Shown: piece after piece, positions 28,887-40,531 of the stretch | Numbering within the stretch: position 1 is the stretch's first letter | Layout: each line of letters begins with the position of its first letter | NCBI GenBank assembly: GCA_029237775.1 | Contig: JAQZBR010000002.1 | Coordinates: 310,001-374,000 of the forward strand | From: Bacteroidota bacterium | GTDB taxonomy: Bacteria > Bacteroidota > Bacteroidia > 2-12-FULL-35-15 | Direction: 5' to 3' | DNA length: 64,000 bases | The notes under the pieces: model-generated | Told to the model about the DNA's origin: nothing | What the model saw: only the letters and a program-made list of their open reading frames with translations | Databases searched by the model: none | Made by a program: the position numbers and the translations under genes

Positions 28887-29303
28887 CAAGTTGTTCTATC
28901 GCTGCTCAGCCCGCAAGGGAAGGGGAGAGGAAAGTCCGGGCAACACAGAGCATCCCACTTCCTAATAAGAAGGCTTTGCAGAAATGCAGGGACAGAATAG
29001 TGCCACAGAGAATTACCGCCTTTCAGGTAATTTTGAGTTTGCTTGCAAGCTCAGATTATTTAACCTGAAAGGTAAGGGTGAAAACGTGAGGTAAGAGCTC
29101 ACGGTAGCAGCTGGCAACAGTTGCTAGGGGTAAACCTTGGGAGTTGAAAGATCAAATAAGTCACACGTAAAAGCTGCTCGCTTGAACACTTCGGTGTGGT
29201 GTGATGGGTAGATTGCTTGAGCCTTTCGGTGACGAAATGCCTAGATAAATGATAGAAACCTTCCGCTTGCGGAAGGGACAGAACCCGGCTTACAAACTTG
29301 CTT
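28887..29303 (+). ncRNA. rnpB: RNase P RNA (bacterial type A)
   Basis: GAGGAAAGTCCGGGCAACACAGAGCA, ACAGAAT...GGTAAGGGTGAAAACGTGAGGTAAGAGCTCAC, GGCAAC...AAACC, GATAGAAACC...GGGACAGAACCCGGCTTACA; 5'/3' ends complementary. Confidence 0.95.
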
Positions 29304-29436
29304 GGTACGGATAACTAATCTGTACGAATATACAAATCTGTGTGTGGGTGTCATGCTGAACTTGTTTCAGGATCTGCGCGTGAGTATCTTCGCAATCTAA
29401 TCTCTAACAATCCTTAATTCGTTTTATTAGTTATCC
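29304..29436. repeat. intergenic repeat element bounded by inverted repeats
   Basis: GGATAACTAAT 29309-29319 and ATTAGTTATCC 29426-29436; contains TACGAATATACAAATCTGTG unit. Confidence 0.75.
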
Positions 29437-29517
29437 ACTGCCCCAGATTCATGATTTATCTTATTCGTAAGTCGCTACACGCAGAATCGTAATCCGCAAA
29501 CATTCGCTGTTCGTTGA

Positions 29518-30795
29518 TCAATACCCGTATTTATCTCCCCAGCGTTGTTTCAAAAAAGCCCTCAACTCCTTTTCCCGTGCATTATTCCCCGGTTCAAAGA
29601 ACTTCATTCCTTTAATCGCATCCGGTAAATATTCCTGCGAAGAAAAATTATTATCGTAGCCATGACTGTATTGATATTCCTTACCATAACCGATATCCTT
29701 CATTAATTTGGTGGGAGCATTTCGTAAGTGGAGTGGGACCGGCTGATCACCTTTTTGCTGAACCGCCTGCATCGCTTCATTGATAGCCATATAAGAGGCG
29801 TTACTTTTTGCAGAGGTTGCAAGATAGATAACCGTTTGTGATAAGATGATTCGAGATTCGGGGAAGCCAATTACATTAACGGCCTGAAAACAATTATTAG
29901 CAATAACCAATGCAGTCGGATTGGCATTTCCGATATCTTCCGAAGCAAGGATCAATAATCTTCTCGCTATGAAAGATGGATCTTCACCGCCTTCTATCAT
30001 TCGTGCAAGCCAATAAACAGCAGCGTTAGGGTCGCTGCCGCGAATTGATTTTATGAACGCTGAAATAATATCATAATGATTTTCGCCCGCTTTATCATAA
30101 ATAGCTATATTCTGCTGAACTATACCTGATACTTTTTCGTTCGTGATCTCGACTTCGTTTCCACCGATTGCGTTAATAACAAGCTCAAACACATTCAGCA
30201 GCTTTCTTCCATCACCACCCGATAATCTTAAAAGAGCCTCATTTTCAGTTATCGTAATCTTTTTTCTCTTTAATTCCGTATCAGTCGTAATTGCCTGATC
30301 AAGCATGTCGAGGAGGTCCGTTTTATCAAGATGTTTCAGTATGTAAACCTGGCATCGCGAAAGTAAGGCAGAGATCACTTCAAATGACGGATTCTCGGTT
30401 GTTGCACCAATCAAAGTGACCGTTCCTTTTTCTACTGCTCCAAGCAATGAATCCTGCTGCGATTTGCTGAACCTATGGATCTCATCAATAAAAAGAATGG
30501 GATTAGCCTGAGCAAACATTCCGGTTCCTTTTGCTTTGTCAATCACATCACGAATGTCCTTAACACCGGAGTTAATGGCACTCAGTGAATAGAACGGACG
30601 TTTGAGCTGATGCGCGATTATATTGGCCAGCGTGGTTTTACCAACTCCCGGAGGGCCCCATAAAATAATAGAGGGGAGGATGCCGGACTTTATTGCATTT
30701 CTTAGAATAGCACCATCACCTACAATGTGCTTTTGCCCAATGTAGTTGTCCAATGTTGTCGGACGCATTCTCTCAGCTAAAGGTGCTAAACTCAT
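29518..30795 (-). CDS. rarA: replication-associated recombination protein A (MgsA/RarA AAA ATPase)
   Basis: LAERMRPTTLDNYIGQKHIVG, WGPPGVGKTTLA, LFIDEIHRFSKSQQD, GATTENPSFEV. Confidence 0.96.
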   Translation of the reverse strand: MSLAPLAERMRPTTLDNYIGQKHIVGDGAILRNAIKSGILPSIILWGPPGVGKTTLANIIAHQLKRPFYSLSAINSGVKDIRDVIDKAKGTGMFAQANPILFIDEIHRFSKSQQDSLLGAVEKGTVTLIGATTENPSFEVISALLSRCQVYILKHLDKTDLLDMLDQAITTDTELKRKKITITENEALLRLSGGDGRKLLNVFELVINAIGGNEVEITNEKVSGIVQQNIAIYDKAGENHYDIISAFIKSIRGSDPNAAVYWLARMIEGGEDPSFIARRLLILASEDIGNANPTALVIANNCFQAVNVIGFPESRIILSQTVIYLATSAKSNASYMAINEAMQAVQQKGDQPVPLHLRNAPTKLMKDIGYGKEYQYSHGYDNNFSSQEYLPDAIKGMKFFEPGNNAREKELRAFLKQRWGDKYGY

Positions 30796-30880
30796 TTTAT
30801 TTCATATCTATTATTTGATCCTTGGCGGTCATATGGTGTACTGCCATTATTTTAATATGGATTTCTTCAGAAGGGAATGG

Positions 30881-31240
30881 CTATTTCATTCCTGTATTTA
30901 TCCAGCATTCGATCTTGTCGATCGATGCCTGATCCATTTTTTCAGCGTGCGCAGGCATTGCCATAAATCCGGATTCATGCTTGATCGTTCCTAAAAGATA
31001 ACCATTTGAACCGGCCTTTTTAACAGATGCAATGTCTCCAAGGTTATATCCTGCTTTCATATTTGTATTGTGGCATCTAACACAATTCTGATCCATCAGA
31101 GGCTTAATGTCAGCCGTATAAGTGTATGCGGTATTCGTGCAATCAGTTCTTTTAGCAGTTGTTGCAGTCGTTTTCTCTTTTGTTTTGCATGCTGCAAATG
31201 CAATTACCCAAAGGCTTGCTGCGAAAAGTTGTTTCTTCAT
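30881..31240 (-). CDS. c-type cytochrome-like lipoprotein
   Basis: lipobox IAFAAC; heme motif CVRCH; C-terminal IDKIECWINTG. Confidence 0.88.
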   Translation of the reverse strand: MKKQLFAASLWVIAFAACKTKEKTTATTAKRTDCTNTAYTYTADIKPLMDQNCVRCHNTNMKAGYNLGDIASVKKAGSNGYLLGTIKHESGFMAMPAHAEKMDQASIDKIECWINTGMK

Positions 31241-31243
31241 AGT

Positions 31244-32158
31244 TTATTTTTTCTGTAGTTCCAATGCTTTTGTTTGTTTATTCCAATTGGCAGGCTTCTT
31301 ATGCTTCCATCTTCTGTGTGTCCACAGCCAGAACTCCGGTTGATTCCTGATATCCTGTTCCAACATCATGGTTGCCTTCTCCATGATCTCACCGTAAGCC
31401 ATTTCCTTCGGTTTGTCAGTCACATCAAACAATTCAAAGGTATAGTGGCCTCTTTTCACCTTGTTGATCCTCCCATATAGAACAGGATAATCATACTCTT
31501 TTGCATACTTTTCAACGCCAAATAATATGCCCGTATCCTGTTTGAGGAATTCCATCCAATAGGCATTATCAGGATTTGAAGGAGATTGATCGATCGCGAA
31601 AATAGTAGCCGTCCTTCTTCCAGCCTCTTCATCAAATACCTTTTTCACGTCTCTTGTCGAGATCATGTACAAACCGTATTTGCTTCGGGTATTACGCATC
31701 TTTTCATCAAAATATTTGTTGCTGAGAGGCTTGTAGATCCCCACAGCCTTATGTTTGATGAATGAATCAACCGCGACCGCGAAGATCTCCCAGTTGTTAT
31801 AATGTCCTCCGGCAATAATTACGCTCCTGTTTTGATCATAATATTTATTGATCACTTCCGGGTTGGTGCAGACCACTCTTTTTTTAACCTCTTCTTCGGA
31901 AATGGTGAATGTTTTCAGGCTTTCTAACACGAGGTCACAAAAATGATGGTAGAATTTCCTGCAGATCTCTTCCTGTTCTTTTGCGCTTTTTTCGGGGAAA
32001 GACCTTTGAATATTTGCAAGCACAACCTTCTTGCGATAGCCCGTTACGCGATAAAGAATAAAAAAGAGAAAATCGGATATAGCGTACAACACCGGAAAGG
32101 GTAGGGAGGATATTGGTAAGATGACCAGGTAATATAAAATGCGGTTAACAATATTCAT
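31244..32158 (-). CDS. lysophospholipid / lipid A acyltransferase (LpxL/HtrB family)
   Basis: VIIAGGHYNNWEIFA HX4-type motif; FAIDQSPSNPDNA; WLWTHRRWKHK. Confidence 0.92.
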   Translation of the reverse strand: MNIVNRILYYLVILPISSLPFPVLYAISDFLFFILYRVTGYRKKVVLANIQRSFPEKSAKEQEEICRKFYHHFCDLVLESLKTFTISEEEVKKRVVCTNPEVINKYYDQNRSVIIAGGHYNNWEIFAVAVDSFIKHKAVGIYKPLSNKYFDEKMRNTRSKYGLYMISTRDVKKVFDEEAGRRTATIFAIDQSPSNPDNAYWMEFLKQDTGILFGVEKYAKEYDYPVLYGRINKVKRGHYTFELFDVTDKPKEMAYGEIMEKATMMLEQDIRNQPEFWLWTHRRWKHKKPANWNKQTKALELQKK

Positions 32159-32325
32159 ATGATCGGATTTAGCCGGAATGCTCTGAATTCAGTGAAACAA
32201 GAGTTATCAGGAATTATTAAGATTTGTGTAAATAACTTTCAAAAAACAAAGATAAAGTATAGTTTTACAAACCTATTTCAATTCGTGGCAAAAAAATTGT
32301 TTGTTTTAAATATAAAATATAAATC

Positions 32326-32784
32326 ATGAAAAACCCAATTACATTTAAAGCACTTTTGCTGGGAACAGGGCTTCTTGCTGTTTCAACTGCCTTCTCCCAA
32401 AAAGCAGCACCTGCTCAAAAAAACAAATTTCTTGAAGGGAAAAAATACAATGTTCAATTCTATGAAGTTAAGCCAACCGGAAGGGGCAAAGCTCTTGCAA
32501 GTAATTTTATTATCAAAGGCGGAAAAGTTGAAAGCGATCTGATGTATGAAAAGATGCAGTTAAATCCGGCAGCCTACAAAGTTGTTTTGGACACAACCTA
32601 CACGGAAGATGAGACAGAAATGCACATGGTGAAGATCGAGGCTGAATTAGCCGAAGAGAAAAATGAGTTTAAATGGGAAGCTACCATCACTAATTATGAT
32701 GTTGAAGGAACTATAATTCAGATGAAGAGTGGAGTGGAGAAGAAGAAGTATGAGTTTGCCGGCACGGAAAAGACAAAAAAATAA
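32326..32784 (+). CDS. secreted hypothetical protein
   Basis: signal peptide ALLLGTGLLAVSTAFSQ; no known domain. Confidence 0.75.
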   Translation: MKNPITFKALLLGTGLLAVSTAFSQKAAPAQKNKFLEGKKYNVQFYEVKPTGRGKALASNFIIKGGKVESDLMYEKMQLNPAAYKVVLDTTYTEDETEMHMVKIEAELAEEKNEFKWEATITNYDVEGTIIQMKSGVEKKKYEFAGTEKTKK

Positions 32785-32797
32785 CAACAAACATTTT

Positions 32798-32838
32798 AAA
32801 AGAGAAAGCCTCCCGATTTGGGAGGCTTTCTCTTTTTT
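32798..32838. terminator. bidirectional rho-independent terminator between convergent genes
   Basis: AAAAGAGAAAGCCTCCC-gattt-GGGAGGCTTTCTCTTTT, 17-bp stem. Confidence 0.93.
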
Positions 32839-32845
32839 GTTTTAT

Positions 32846-35383
32846 TTATTGATCTTCTTTCTTAGATTTTTTAGCCTTTGGTTCTTTCGGCTTGCTGATC
32901 TTGATGAGGATCTCTTGTTTCTCTTTATCGAAATTGACTTCGATCACATCTCCTTCAGTTAAGCTGGATTTGATGATCTCTTCAGCCAACGGATCTTCAA
33001 GATACTTCTGGATCGCGCGTTTTAAAGGACGGGCACCGAACTGAACGTCATAACCTTTTTCAGAAATAAAATCTTTAGCATCGTCTGAAACTCTGATCTG
33101 ATAACCAAGTCCATTGATACGGCCATATAAGCTGTTCAATTCGATATCAATGATCTTGTGAATATCTTCACGTGATAAAGAGTTGAACATCACAACGTCA
33201 TCGATACGGTTTAAGAACTCAGGAGCAAACGCTTTTTTCAAAGCTCCTTCAATAACACCTTTAGCGTGATCTTCTTCGTTTTCTTTCTTGGTAGAGGTTG
33301 TGAAACCAACACCTTGTCCGAAATCTTTCAGCTGACGGGCACCAATATTCGATGTCATGATAATGATCGTATTCTTAAAATCGATCTTACGGCCTAAGCT
33401 GTCTGTCATCTGTCCGTCATCCAGCGCTTGTAATAACAAGTTGAATACATCCGGATGCGCTTTCTCGATCTCATCTAAAAGAACTACTGAATATGGACGT
33501 CTGCGAACCTTTTCAGTCAACTGACCACCTTCTTCATAACCCACGTATCCCGGAGGCGCTCCCACTAAACGGGAAACCGCAAATTTCTCCATGTACTCAC
33601 TCATATCTATGCGGATAAGAGCGTCATCATTGTCAAATAAATATTTAGAAAGGATCTTCGCTAATTGCGTCTTACCGACACCTGTCGGACCAAGGAAAAT
33701 AAACGAACCAATTGGTTTGTTAGGATCTTTTAACCCGGCACGGTTACGCTGAATCGCTTTTACCACTTTTTTAACCGCATCATCCTGGCCGATCACTTTA
33801 CCTTTCAGCTCATCAGCCATTTTCATCAGCTTGTCGCCTTCGTTCTGAGCAACACGCTGAACAGGAACACCTGTCATCATCGCTACGACTTCAGCAACAT
33901 TATCTTCGCTTACTGTTTCGCGGTGAGTTTTGCTTTCTTCTTCCCACGCTTTTTTAGCTGTTTCCAACTGCTCTAATAAAGTACGTTCAGTATCACGTAA
34001 ACGTGCTGCTTCTTCATACTTCTGAGAGCGGACAACCTTATTCTTTTCTTCTTTTATTTCTTCAAGCTTTTTCTCAATATCAACGATCGTTTTAGGAACA
34101 TTGATATTGGTGATGTGAACACGTGATCCAGCTTCATCAAGAGCATCAATCGCTTTGTCGGGCAAGTGACGATCAGTGATATAACGTGAAGTAAGCGACA
34201 CACAAGCTTTGATAGCTTCGTCCGTATATGTCACATTGTGGTGATCTTCGTATTTAGATTTAATGTTGTTAAGTATCTGTAATGTTTCTTCCTGAGTTGC
34301 AGGCTCAACAATTACTTTCTGGAAACGTCTTTCGAGCGCACCGTCTTTTTCAATGTACTGGCGGTACTCATCAAGAGTAGTAGCACCGATACATTGGATT
34401 TCTCCACGAGCTAATGCAGGCTTGAACATATTTGAAGCATCAAGCGAGCCTGAAGCCCCACCCGCACCAATAATAGTATGGATCTCATCTATGAAAAGGA
34501 TCACATCCGGAGATTTTTCCAATTCATTCATAACAGCTTTCATACGTTCCTCAAATTGTCCACGGTATTTTGTACCTGCAACGAGAGAGGCTAAGTCAAG
34601 AGTAACCACGCGTTTGTTAAACAATACACGGGAAACTTTACGCTGAACGATACGAAGGGCTAAACCTTCTGCGATAGCAGATTTACCAACACCGGGTTCA
34701 CCGATAAGGATAGGATTATTTTTCTTTCTACGTGAAAGGATCTGTGATACACGCTCAATTTCTTTTTCACGTCCTACAATAGGATCGAGTTTTCCATCTT
34801 CAGCAGCCTTTGTTAAGTCGCGGCCGAAATTATCAAGAACGGGCGTTTTTGATTTGCTGTCAACAGGCTTCTTAGTGCTGCTTGCGCTGAAGCTGTCATC
34901 ATCGGAATCATCATCAGGAGGAGTTCCGGGGAATTCAGCTTTAGGATCGGATTTAGAAAGTTCAAGCTCACGTTTAATTACATCGTAATCGATGTTAAAT
35001 TTATGAAGCGCTTTGGTGGCAACGTTATCTTCATCCTTCAAAATAGAAAGGATAAGATGTTCCGTACCAATAACGGGGCTTTTAAATAGTTTTGCTTCAA
35101 GATAAGTTATCTTTAAAGCTCTTTCGGCTTGTTTCATTAAAGGAATATTGGCCAGATTGTTCACCTTGTGAGTACCCGTTCCAATAGCATCTTCTACAGT
35201 CTTCCGAAGCTCCACCAGATCGGTACCGATAGCTTTCAAAAGCTGGATAGCAGTACCTTCGCCTTCGCGAATGATTCCGAGTAATAAGTGTTCAGTACCG
35301 ATATAATTATGACCTAAACGTAAGGCCTCTTCACGGCTATACGTGATAACATCTTTAACTCTCGGTGAAAATTTTGCTTCCAT
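32846..35383 (-). CDS. clpC: ATP-dependent Clp protease ATP-binding subunit ClpC
   Basis: Clp_N repeats, [28 protein letters not shown]-like segment, ClpB D2-small domain. Confidence 0.97.
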   Translation of the reverse strand: MEAKFSPRVKDVITYSREEALRLGHNYIGTEHLLLGIIREGEGTAIQLLKAIGTDLVELRKTVEDAIGTGTHKVNNLANIPLMKQAERALKITYLEAKLFKSPVIGTEHLILSILKDEDNVATKALHKFNIDYDVIKRELELSKSDPKAEFPGTPPDDDSDDDSFSASSTKKPVDSKSKTPVLDNFGRDLTKAAEDGKLDPIVGREKEIERVSQILSRRKKNNPILIGEPGVGKSAIAEGLALRIVQRKVSRVLFNKRVVTLDLASLVAGTKYRGQFEERMKAVMNELEKSPDVILFIDEIHTIIGAGGASGSLDASNMFKPALARGEIQCIGATTLDEYRQYIEKDGALERRFQKVIVEPATQEETLQILNNIKSKYEDHHNVTYTDEAIKACVSLTSRYITDRHLPDKAIDALDEAGSRVHITNINVPKTIVDIEKKLEEIKEEKNKVVRSQKYEEAARLRDTERTLLEQLETAKKAWEEESKTHRETVSEDNVAEVVAMMTGVPVQRVAQNEGDKLMKMADELKGKVIGQDDAVKKVVKAIQRNRAGLKDPNKPIGSFIFLGPTGVGKTQLAKILSKYLFDNDDALIRIDMSEYMEKFAVSRLVGAPPGYVGYEEGGQLTEKVRRRPYSVVLLDEIEKAHPDVFNLLLQALDDGQMTDSLGRKIDFKNTIIIMTSNIGARQLKDFGQGVGFTTSTKKENEEDHAKGVIEGALKKAFAPEFLNRIDDVVMFNSLSREDIHKIIDIELNSLYGRINGLGYQIRVSDDAKDFISEKGYDVQFGARPLKRAIQKYLEDPLAEEIIKSSLTEGDVIEVNFDKEKQEILIKISKPKEPKAKKSKKEDQ

Positions 35384-35717
35384 AATTGGGCTTTGTCTTT
35401 AATTTAAATTATAAAACGTCTAACAAACTTAAGAGTTTCAAATGCTATCAAAAATAACGTTTTTAACGTCAAAATCAAAAGTACTTTCTGAAATCGATGC
35501 CTGCGGTATATTGCCTTTCTTTTTATCAACAAACAAACTGTTAATATGTTGATAATTTAAGGGCGAAAAACAAGCTGAAACTGTATTCAAATGAGTATTT
35601 TCGAACTCCTAAATTTACACTTACAGAATAACAACTATTGTGCTAAATTATTTATATGCCAATTATTCTGAAAAACGCATGAACCTTACTATATAACACG
35701 TAAAAGAAATAGAAATT

Positions 35718-38315
35718 ATGGCAGACGGAGAAAAAATTATTCTTATCAATATCGAGGAAGAAATGAAATCGGCATACATCGACTATTCTATGTCGGTTAT
35801 CGTTTCGCGCGCCCTTCCTGACGTTCGGGACGGTTTGAAGCCGGTTCACCGCAGGGTGCTTTACGGAATGCTTGATCTTGGCGTTTTGTCAAATCGTCCG
35901 CATAAAAAGTCAGCTCGTATCGTAGGAGAGGTGTTGGGGAAATATCACCCGCATGGCGATTCATCTGTATATGATACGATGGTCCGTATGGCGCAGGATT
36001 GGAGCTTACGTTACCCTTTGGTTGACGGCCAAGGTAACTTTGGTTCTGTTGATGGTGATAGTCCGGCTGCCATGCGTTATACCGAGGCACGTTTGAAGAA
36101 GATCGCAGAAGAAATGCTTGCAGATATTGAGAAGGACACAGTTGACTTCCGACCTAACTTTGATGACAGCTTGACTGAACCAACGGTTCTTCCTGCTAAA
36201 TTCCCTAATTTATTAGTAAACGGTGCATCCGGAATTGCCGTGGGTATGGCTACGAATATGCCTCCTCACAATCTGACTGAGATCCTCAATGCTACAGTTG
36301 CTTATATTGATAACAGAGATATTGATATTGCAGGCTTGATGCAATACGTAAAGGCTCCGGATTTCCCTACCGGAGGCATAATCTATGGTTACGAAGGTGT
36401 TAAAGATGCCTTCCATACAGGCCGCGGACGTATCATAATGCGCGCTAAAACAAATGTTGAGATCGCAGATAATGGGCGTGAGCGCATTATCGTAAACGAA
36501 ATTCCGTATCAGATCAATAAAGCGGAGATGATCCGCAAGACTGCTGATCTGATCAATGATAAGAAGATTGAAGGTATTTCTGATATCCGTGATGAGTCGG
36601 ACAGAGACGGGATGCGTATCGTTTACGAAATTAAACGCGATGCGATTACGAATGTAGTGTTGAATAATCTTTTTAAATACACCGAACTGCAGACATCTTT
36701 CAGTGTAAATAATATTGCTCTGGTTGGCGGCCGTCCAATGATGCTGAACCTGAAAGACATGATCGTTCACTTCGTTGATCACCGTCATGAGGTTATTGTC
36801 CGCAGAACAAAATACGAATTAGCACAAGCTGAAAAGCGTGCTCATATCCTGGAAGGTTATCTGATCGCGTTAGATCACCTGGACGAAGTAATTAAGCTTA
36901 TTCGTGAATCTGCTACACCGGGAGAAGCTCAGGATGGATTGATGCAAAATTTCGGATTAAGTGAGATTCAAGCTAAAGCAATTCTTGAGATGAGGCTACG
37001 TGTACTCACTGGCCTTGAGAGAGATAAGATAAAAGCAGAGTACGATGAATTGATGAAATTGATCACCCATTTACGTGCAGTTTTAGCTGACGAAGGATTA
37101 CGTATGCAGATCATTAAAGATGAATTGGCGGAGATAAAAGAGAAGTACGGGGATGAGCGTAAATCGGAGATCGTTTATGCGGCAGGAGATTTCAGGGTAG
37201 AAGATATGATCGCTGATGAGGACGTTGTGATCACTATTTCCCATATGGGTTATATCAAGCGTACAATGCTGAGCGAATACCGCACACAGGCGCGCGGAGG
37301 TAAAGGCGCAAAAGGAAGCAATACACGTGATGAAGACTTTATCGAACATTTATTCACCGCGTCCACACATAATTATCTGTTATTATTTACGGAACAGGGT
37401 CGTTGCTTCTGGATGCGTGCATTTGAGGTTCCGGAAGGAAACCGTCAATCGAAAGGACGCGCTATCCAGAACCTGATCAATATCCCAAGCGATGATAAAG
37501 TCAAGGCATTCATTAACGTGAAGAACCTTGCTGATGAAGATTATATCAACAATAACTTCATCATCATGTGTACGAAGAATGGAATCATCAAGAAAACAAC
37601 GCTTGAGGCTTATTCAAGACCGCGTCAGAATGGTATTAACGCGATCACGGTGCGTGATGGAGATACTTTACTTGAGGTGTTATTGACCAACGGAACCAAC
37701 GAGATCATGCTGGCTTCAAAAGCAGGTAAGGTTGTTCGTTTCAACGAGTCTGCCGTGCGCCCAATGGGCCGTAATGCTTCGGGAGTAAGAGGAATTAACC
37801 TTGGAGACGAAAACGACAATGAAGTGATCGGAATGATTGCGATGCCGGATAAGGAAAGCGATGTAATGGTGGTTTCTGAAAAAGGATACGGTAAGCGTTC
37901 AGATATTGAAGAATATCGGGTTACAAACCGTGGTGGGAAAGGTGTAAAAACTATCAATATCACAGACAAGACAGGAACTCTCATCGCGATCAAAGATGTA
38001 ACCGATAAGAATGACCTGATGATCATCAACAGATCAGGAATCATTATCCGATTATCTGTAGCTGATCTTCGAGTGATCGGAAGAGCGACTCAGGGAGTGA
38101 GATTGATCAATCTGAAGGAGACTGATTCGATAGCTGCTGTAACAAAAGTTGATATCGATGAGACTGTGGAAGAGATCGAGAATGCAGCAACTGCTGAAAA
38201 TCCGGAGAACACAGAAAATTCAACAGAGCCTTATGAAAATAACGATGGTGGCGCGTCTGATAATACAGAAACCAACGATGGCAAGGATGTTGATTCCGCG
38301 CCTGAAAATATTTAA
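35718..38315 (+). CDS. gyrA: DNA gyrase subunit A
   Basis: [47 protein letters not shown], GyrA-box-like [10 protein letters not shown], acidic C-terminal tail. Confidence 0.97.
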   Translation: MADGEKIILINIEEEMKSAYIDYSMSVIVSRALPDVRDGLKPVHRRVLYGMLDLGVLSNRPHKKSARIVGEVLGKYHPHGDSSVYDTMVRMAQDWSLRYPLVDGQGNFGSVDGDSPAAMRYTEARLKKIAEEMLADIEKDTVDFRPNFDDSLTEPTVLPAKFPNLLVNGASGIAVGMATNMPPHNLTEILNATVAYIDNRDIDIAGLMQYVKAPDFPTGGIIYGYEGVKDAFHTGRGRIIMRAKTNVEIADNGRERIIVNEIPYQINKAEMIRKTADLINDKKIEGISDIRDESDRDGMRIVYEIKRDAITNVVLNNLFKYTELQTSFSVNNIALVGGRPMMLNLKDMIVHFVDHRHEVIVRRTKYELAQAEKRAHILEGYLIALDHLDEVIKLIRESATPGEAQDGLMQNFGLSEIQAKAILEMRLRVLTGLERDKIKAEYDELMKLITHLRAVLADEGLRMQIIKDELAEIKEKYGDERKSEIVYAAGDFRVEDMIADEDVVITISHMGYIKRTMLSEYRTQARGGKGAKGSNTRDEDFIEHLFTASTHNYLLLFTEQGRCFWMRAFEVPEGNRQSKGRAIQNLINIPSDDKVKAFINVKNLADEDYINNNFIIMCTKNGIIKKTTLEAYSRPRQNGINAITVRDGDTLLEVLLTNGTNEIMLASKAGKVVRFNESAVRPMGRNASGVRGINLGDENDNEVIGMIAMPDKESDVMVVSEKGYGKRSDIEEYRVTNRGGKGVKTINITDKTGTLIAIKDVTDKNDLMIINRSGIIIRLSVADLRVIGRATQGVRLINLKETDSIAAVTKVDIDETVEEIENAATAENPENTENSTEPYENNDGGASDNTETNDGKDVDSAPENI

Positions 38316-38327
38316 AACCAATCCTTT

Positions 38328-39581
38328 ATGAAAAGAATAATTTTAATTATCGCTGCATCCGTATCTATTATTAGTGCAAATGCCCAATCTGCCAAGGTTG
38401 TTTCAGCCTGGAAATATCTTAAAGATTATAACGATACTCAGGATGCTGACTATCTTACAAAAGCTAAGGAAGCGATCGATCTTGCTTCTGAAAACCCCGA
38501 CACTAAGGAACAGGCTAAAACTCAGGTTTATCGCGGGCAGATCTACGTAAATCTGTTCCAGAAGAGTTTGAAGGCGGAAACTGCAAAGGCGACCGATCCG
38601 GATCCTAAGAAAAAAGAGACTGCCGCATTTCAGGCTGTTTCTGCTCAGGATCTTTACACCGCTTATGATGCGTTCGCGAAAGCAAAAACCCTTGATACCA
38701 AAGGCAATTACACCTCTGAGATCAACAAAGGAATCAGCGATGTATCCATTTACATTTCAAACAAAGCGGTTTACGATTACAACGCAAAGAATTATGGAGC
38801 GGCATTACAGTCTTTCGAAAAAGCTTTTGCGATCAGCGGATCGAAAGACACTGCAACTTTGAATAATCTTGCGATCACATCGGAACGTGCCGGAGATTAT
38901 GAAAAAGCCAAGCAGTACTATCAGAAAATGATCGACATGAAAGTAGGTAGAGCTGCCACTTATACACAATTAATGGGTGTTTATACAATGCTTAAAGACA
39001 CCGTAGGTGGTTTTGAAGTTCTGAAAAAAGGCCGTATAGCTTATCCAAACGATATTAACCTGTTGCTGAACGAGACGGATTTTTACATCAAAGCAAATAA
39101 AAGCTCTGAAGCATTAGCAAATCTTAACCAGGCTATCCAGGCAAAACCTAATGATCACATTCTGTATTTTGCACGTGGTAACATGTATGACAATCTTTCA
39201 AACCCAAAAGATCCGAAAGGAAAAGAATTAGAGAAGCCGAAAGATGCTGATGAAAAAATGAAGCTGGCTGAAGCTGATTACAAGAAAGCTCTGGAAATAA
39301 AGCCGGATTATTTTGATGCACTCTACAACCTTGGCGCCCTTTACTATAATAACGGGGTAAATTTGGGAAATAAAGCCAATACTATCACTGACCAAAAGAA
39401 ATACGAGGCAGAAATAACCCATGCAAATGATGAGTTTAACAAGGCTGTCCCTATCCTTGAAAAAGCCTTATCCATAAATGGCAAGGACAGAGCGACAATG
39501 ACTGCTTTAAAAAACATTTATTATCGTCTCCAGATGAAAGAAAAAGGTGACGCAATGAAGGAAAAGCTTAAAGGAAATTAA
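38328..39581 (+). CDS. exported tetratricopeptide repeat protein
   Basis: signal peptide; repeated TPR motifs. Confidence 0.9.
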   Translation: MKRIILIIAASVSIISANAQSAKVVSAWKYLKDYNDTQDADYLTKAKEAIDLASENPDTKEQAKTQVYRGQIYVNLFQKSLKAETAKATDPDPKKKETAAFQAVSAQDLYTAYDAFAKAKTLDTKGNYTSEINKGISDVSIYISNKAVYDYNAKNYGAALQSFEKAFAISGSKDTATLNNLAITSERAGDYEKAKQYYQKMIDMKVGRAATYTQLMGVYTMLKDTVGGFEVLKKGRIAYPNDINLLLNETDFYIKANKSSEALANLNQAIQAKPNDHILYFARGNMYDNLSNPKDPKGKELEKPKDADEKMKLAEADYKKALEIKPDYFDALYNLGALYYNNGVNLGNKANTITDQKKYEAEITHANDEFNKAVPILEKALSINGKDRATMTALKNIYYRLQMKEKGDAMKEKLKGN

Positions 39582-39597
39582 TTTTGCTTATATCAGG

Positions 39598-39630
39598 AAA
39601 CGGAGAACAGGAATGTTCTCCGTTTTTGTT
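39598..39630 (+). terminator. rho-independent terminator
   Basis: AACGGAGAACA-ggaa-TGTTCTCCGTT then T-rich tract. Confidence 0.88.
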
Positions 39631-39742
39631 TTTACCTCCTTGGCTATTAAAATCTCCCGAATAGCAACGTTTAGCTGCCTATTCACGATAATACTCCGAT
39701 AGGTCCTACTTCTGGTATAAATTTGTACAAATAAAATTCAAA

Positions 39743-39907
39743 ATGAATAACTCTTCACACACATATCATACGAATACGGGCAATACTGAGAAGTATTGTC
39801 GCCATCCATTTCTTAGAGAAGGGCTGCGTGGAGAAAAGGTCTGTGTTAATTGCGGAAGAACGGTTTATTCAGGACAAACTAAAGGAAATAAAGAACTTCC
39901 AAAATAG
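39743..39907 (+). CDS. 54-aa zinc-ribbon-like small protein
   Basis: manual translation MNNSSHTYHTNTGNTEKYCRHPFLREGLRGEKVCVNCGRTVYSGQTKGNKELPK*; C-x-x-H-like and CxxC pair; below ORF-track cutoff. Confidence 0.6.
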   Translation: MNNSSHTYHTNTGNTEKYCRHPFLREGLRGEKVCVNCGRTVYSGQTKGNKELPK

Positions 39908-39916
39908 CGGAATTGT

Positions 39917-40375
39917 ATGAAGAGGCTTTCAGGAAAAATAATTTTGGTTGATGATCATCATTTTGAAAAGGACTTTCTTAAAATGGCCCTGGAGGAATTG
40001 TCAATACATGTAGATCTTGAATTTTTCAGCAACGCTGAATCTGCACTTGATTTTTTAAGGCAAACCAGGGAGAATATTTTCCTGATCATTTCGGATATGA
40101 ATATGCCGGGCTTGAACGGTTTGGATTTTAAAAGAACAATTGATGGAGACAAAGCTCTCCGGATAAAATCTGTCCCGTTTATCTTTTCAAGTTCAGGTGC
40201 AACCAAGCGACAATTAGAAGAGGCGTATGATTACAGATTGCAGGGTTATTTTATAAAGCCTCAAGATGTAAAAGACATGGCTAAACAGCTCGAGTTAATT
40301 ATTAATTATTGGATTGTAAGTATTCGGCCTGATACTGAAGAGTTGGGAGATCAGAAGAGTGTATATAAACTTTAG
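39917..40375 (+). CDS. single-domain response regulator
   Basis: ILVDDHHFEKDFLKMAL, LIISDMNMPGLNG, FIFSSSGA, KPQDVKD. Confidence 0.93.
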   Translation: MKRLSGKIILVDDHHFEKDFLKMALEELSIHVDLEFFSNAESALDFLRQTRENIFLIISDMNMPGLNGLDFKRTIDGDKALRIKSVPFIFSSSGATKRQLEEAYDYRLQGYFIKPQDVKDMAKQLELIINYWIVSIRPDTEELGDQKSVYKL

Positions 40376-40531
40376 AGACTAAAACACTTCTTTTAACTTA
40401 GCGGGGAGGGATAACTGAATTGCTTGCACAACAGAACATATTGAGATACAGCGTGTGGCTATTTAACATAATATTAATTATAAGACAATAACTATAATCA
40501 AAGTATAGGTTACTTCGTAGTAATTACTATA

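Noticed and set aside
36213-36788. 191-aa ORF antisense to gyrA
   Set aside because: Fully contained in a strongly conserved housekeeping gene; composition-driven shadow ORF.
35718-38315. Quinolone-resistance mutation in GyrA
   Set aside because: The QRDR reads [17 protein letters not shown] with wild-type-like Ser and Asp at the key positions.
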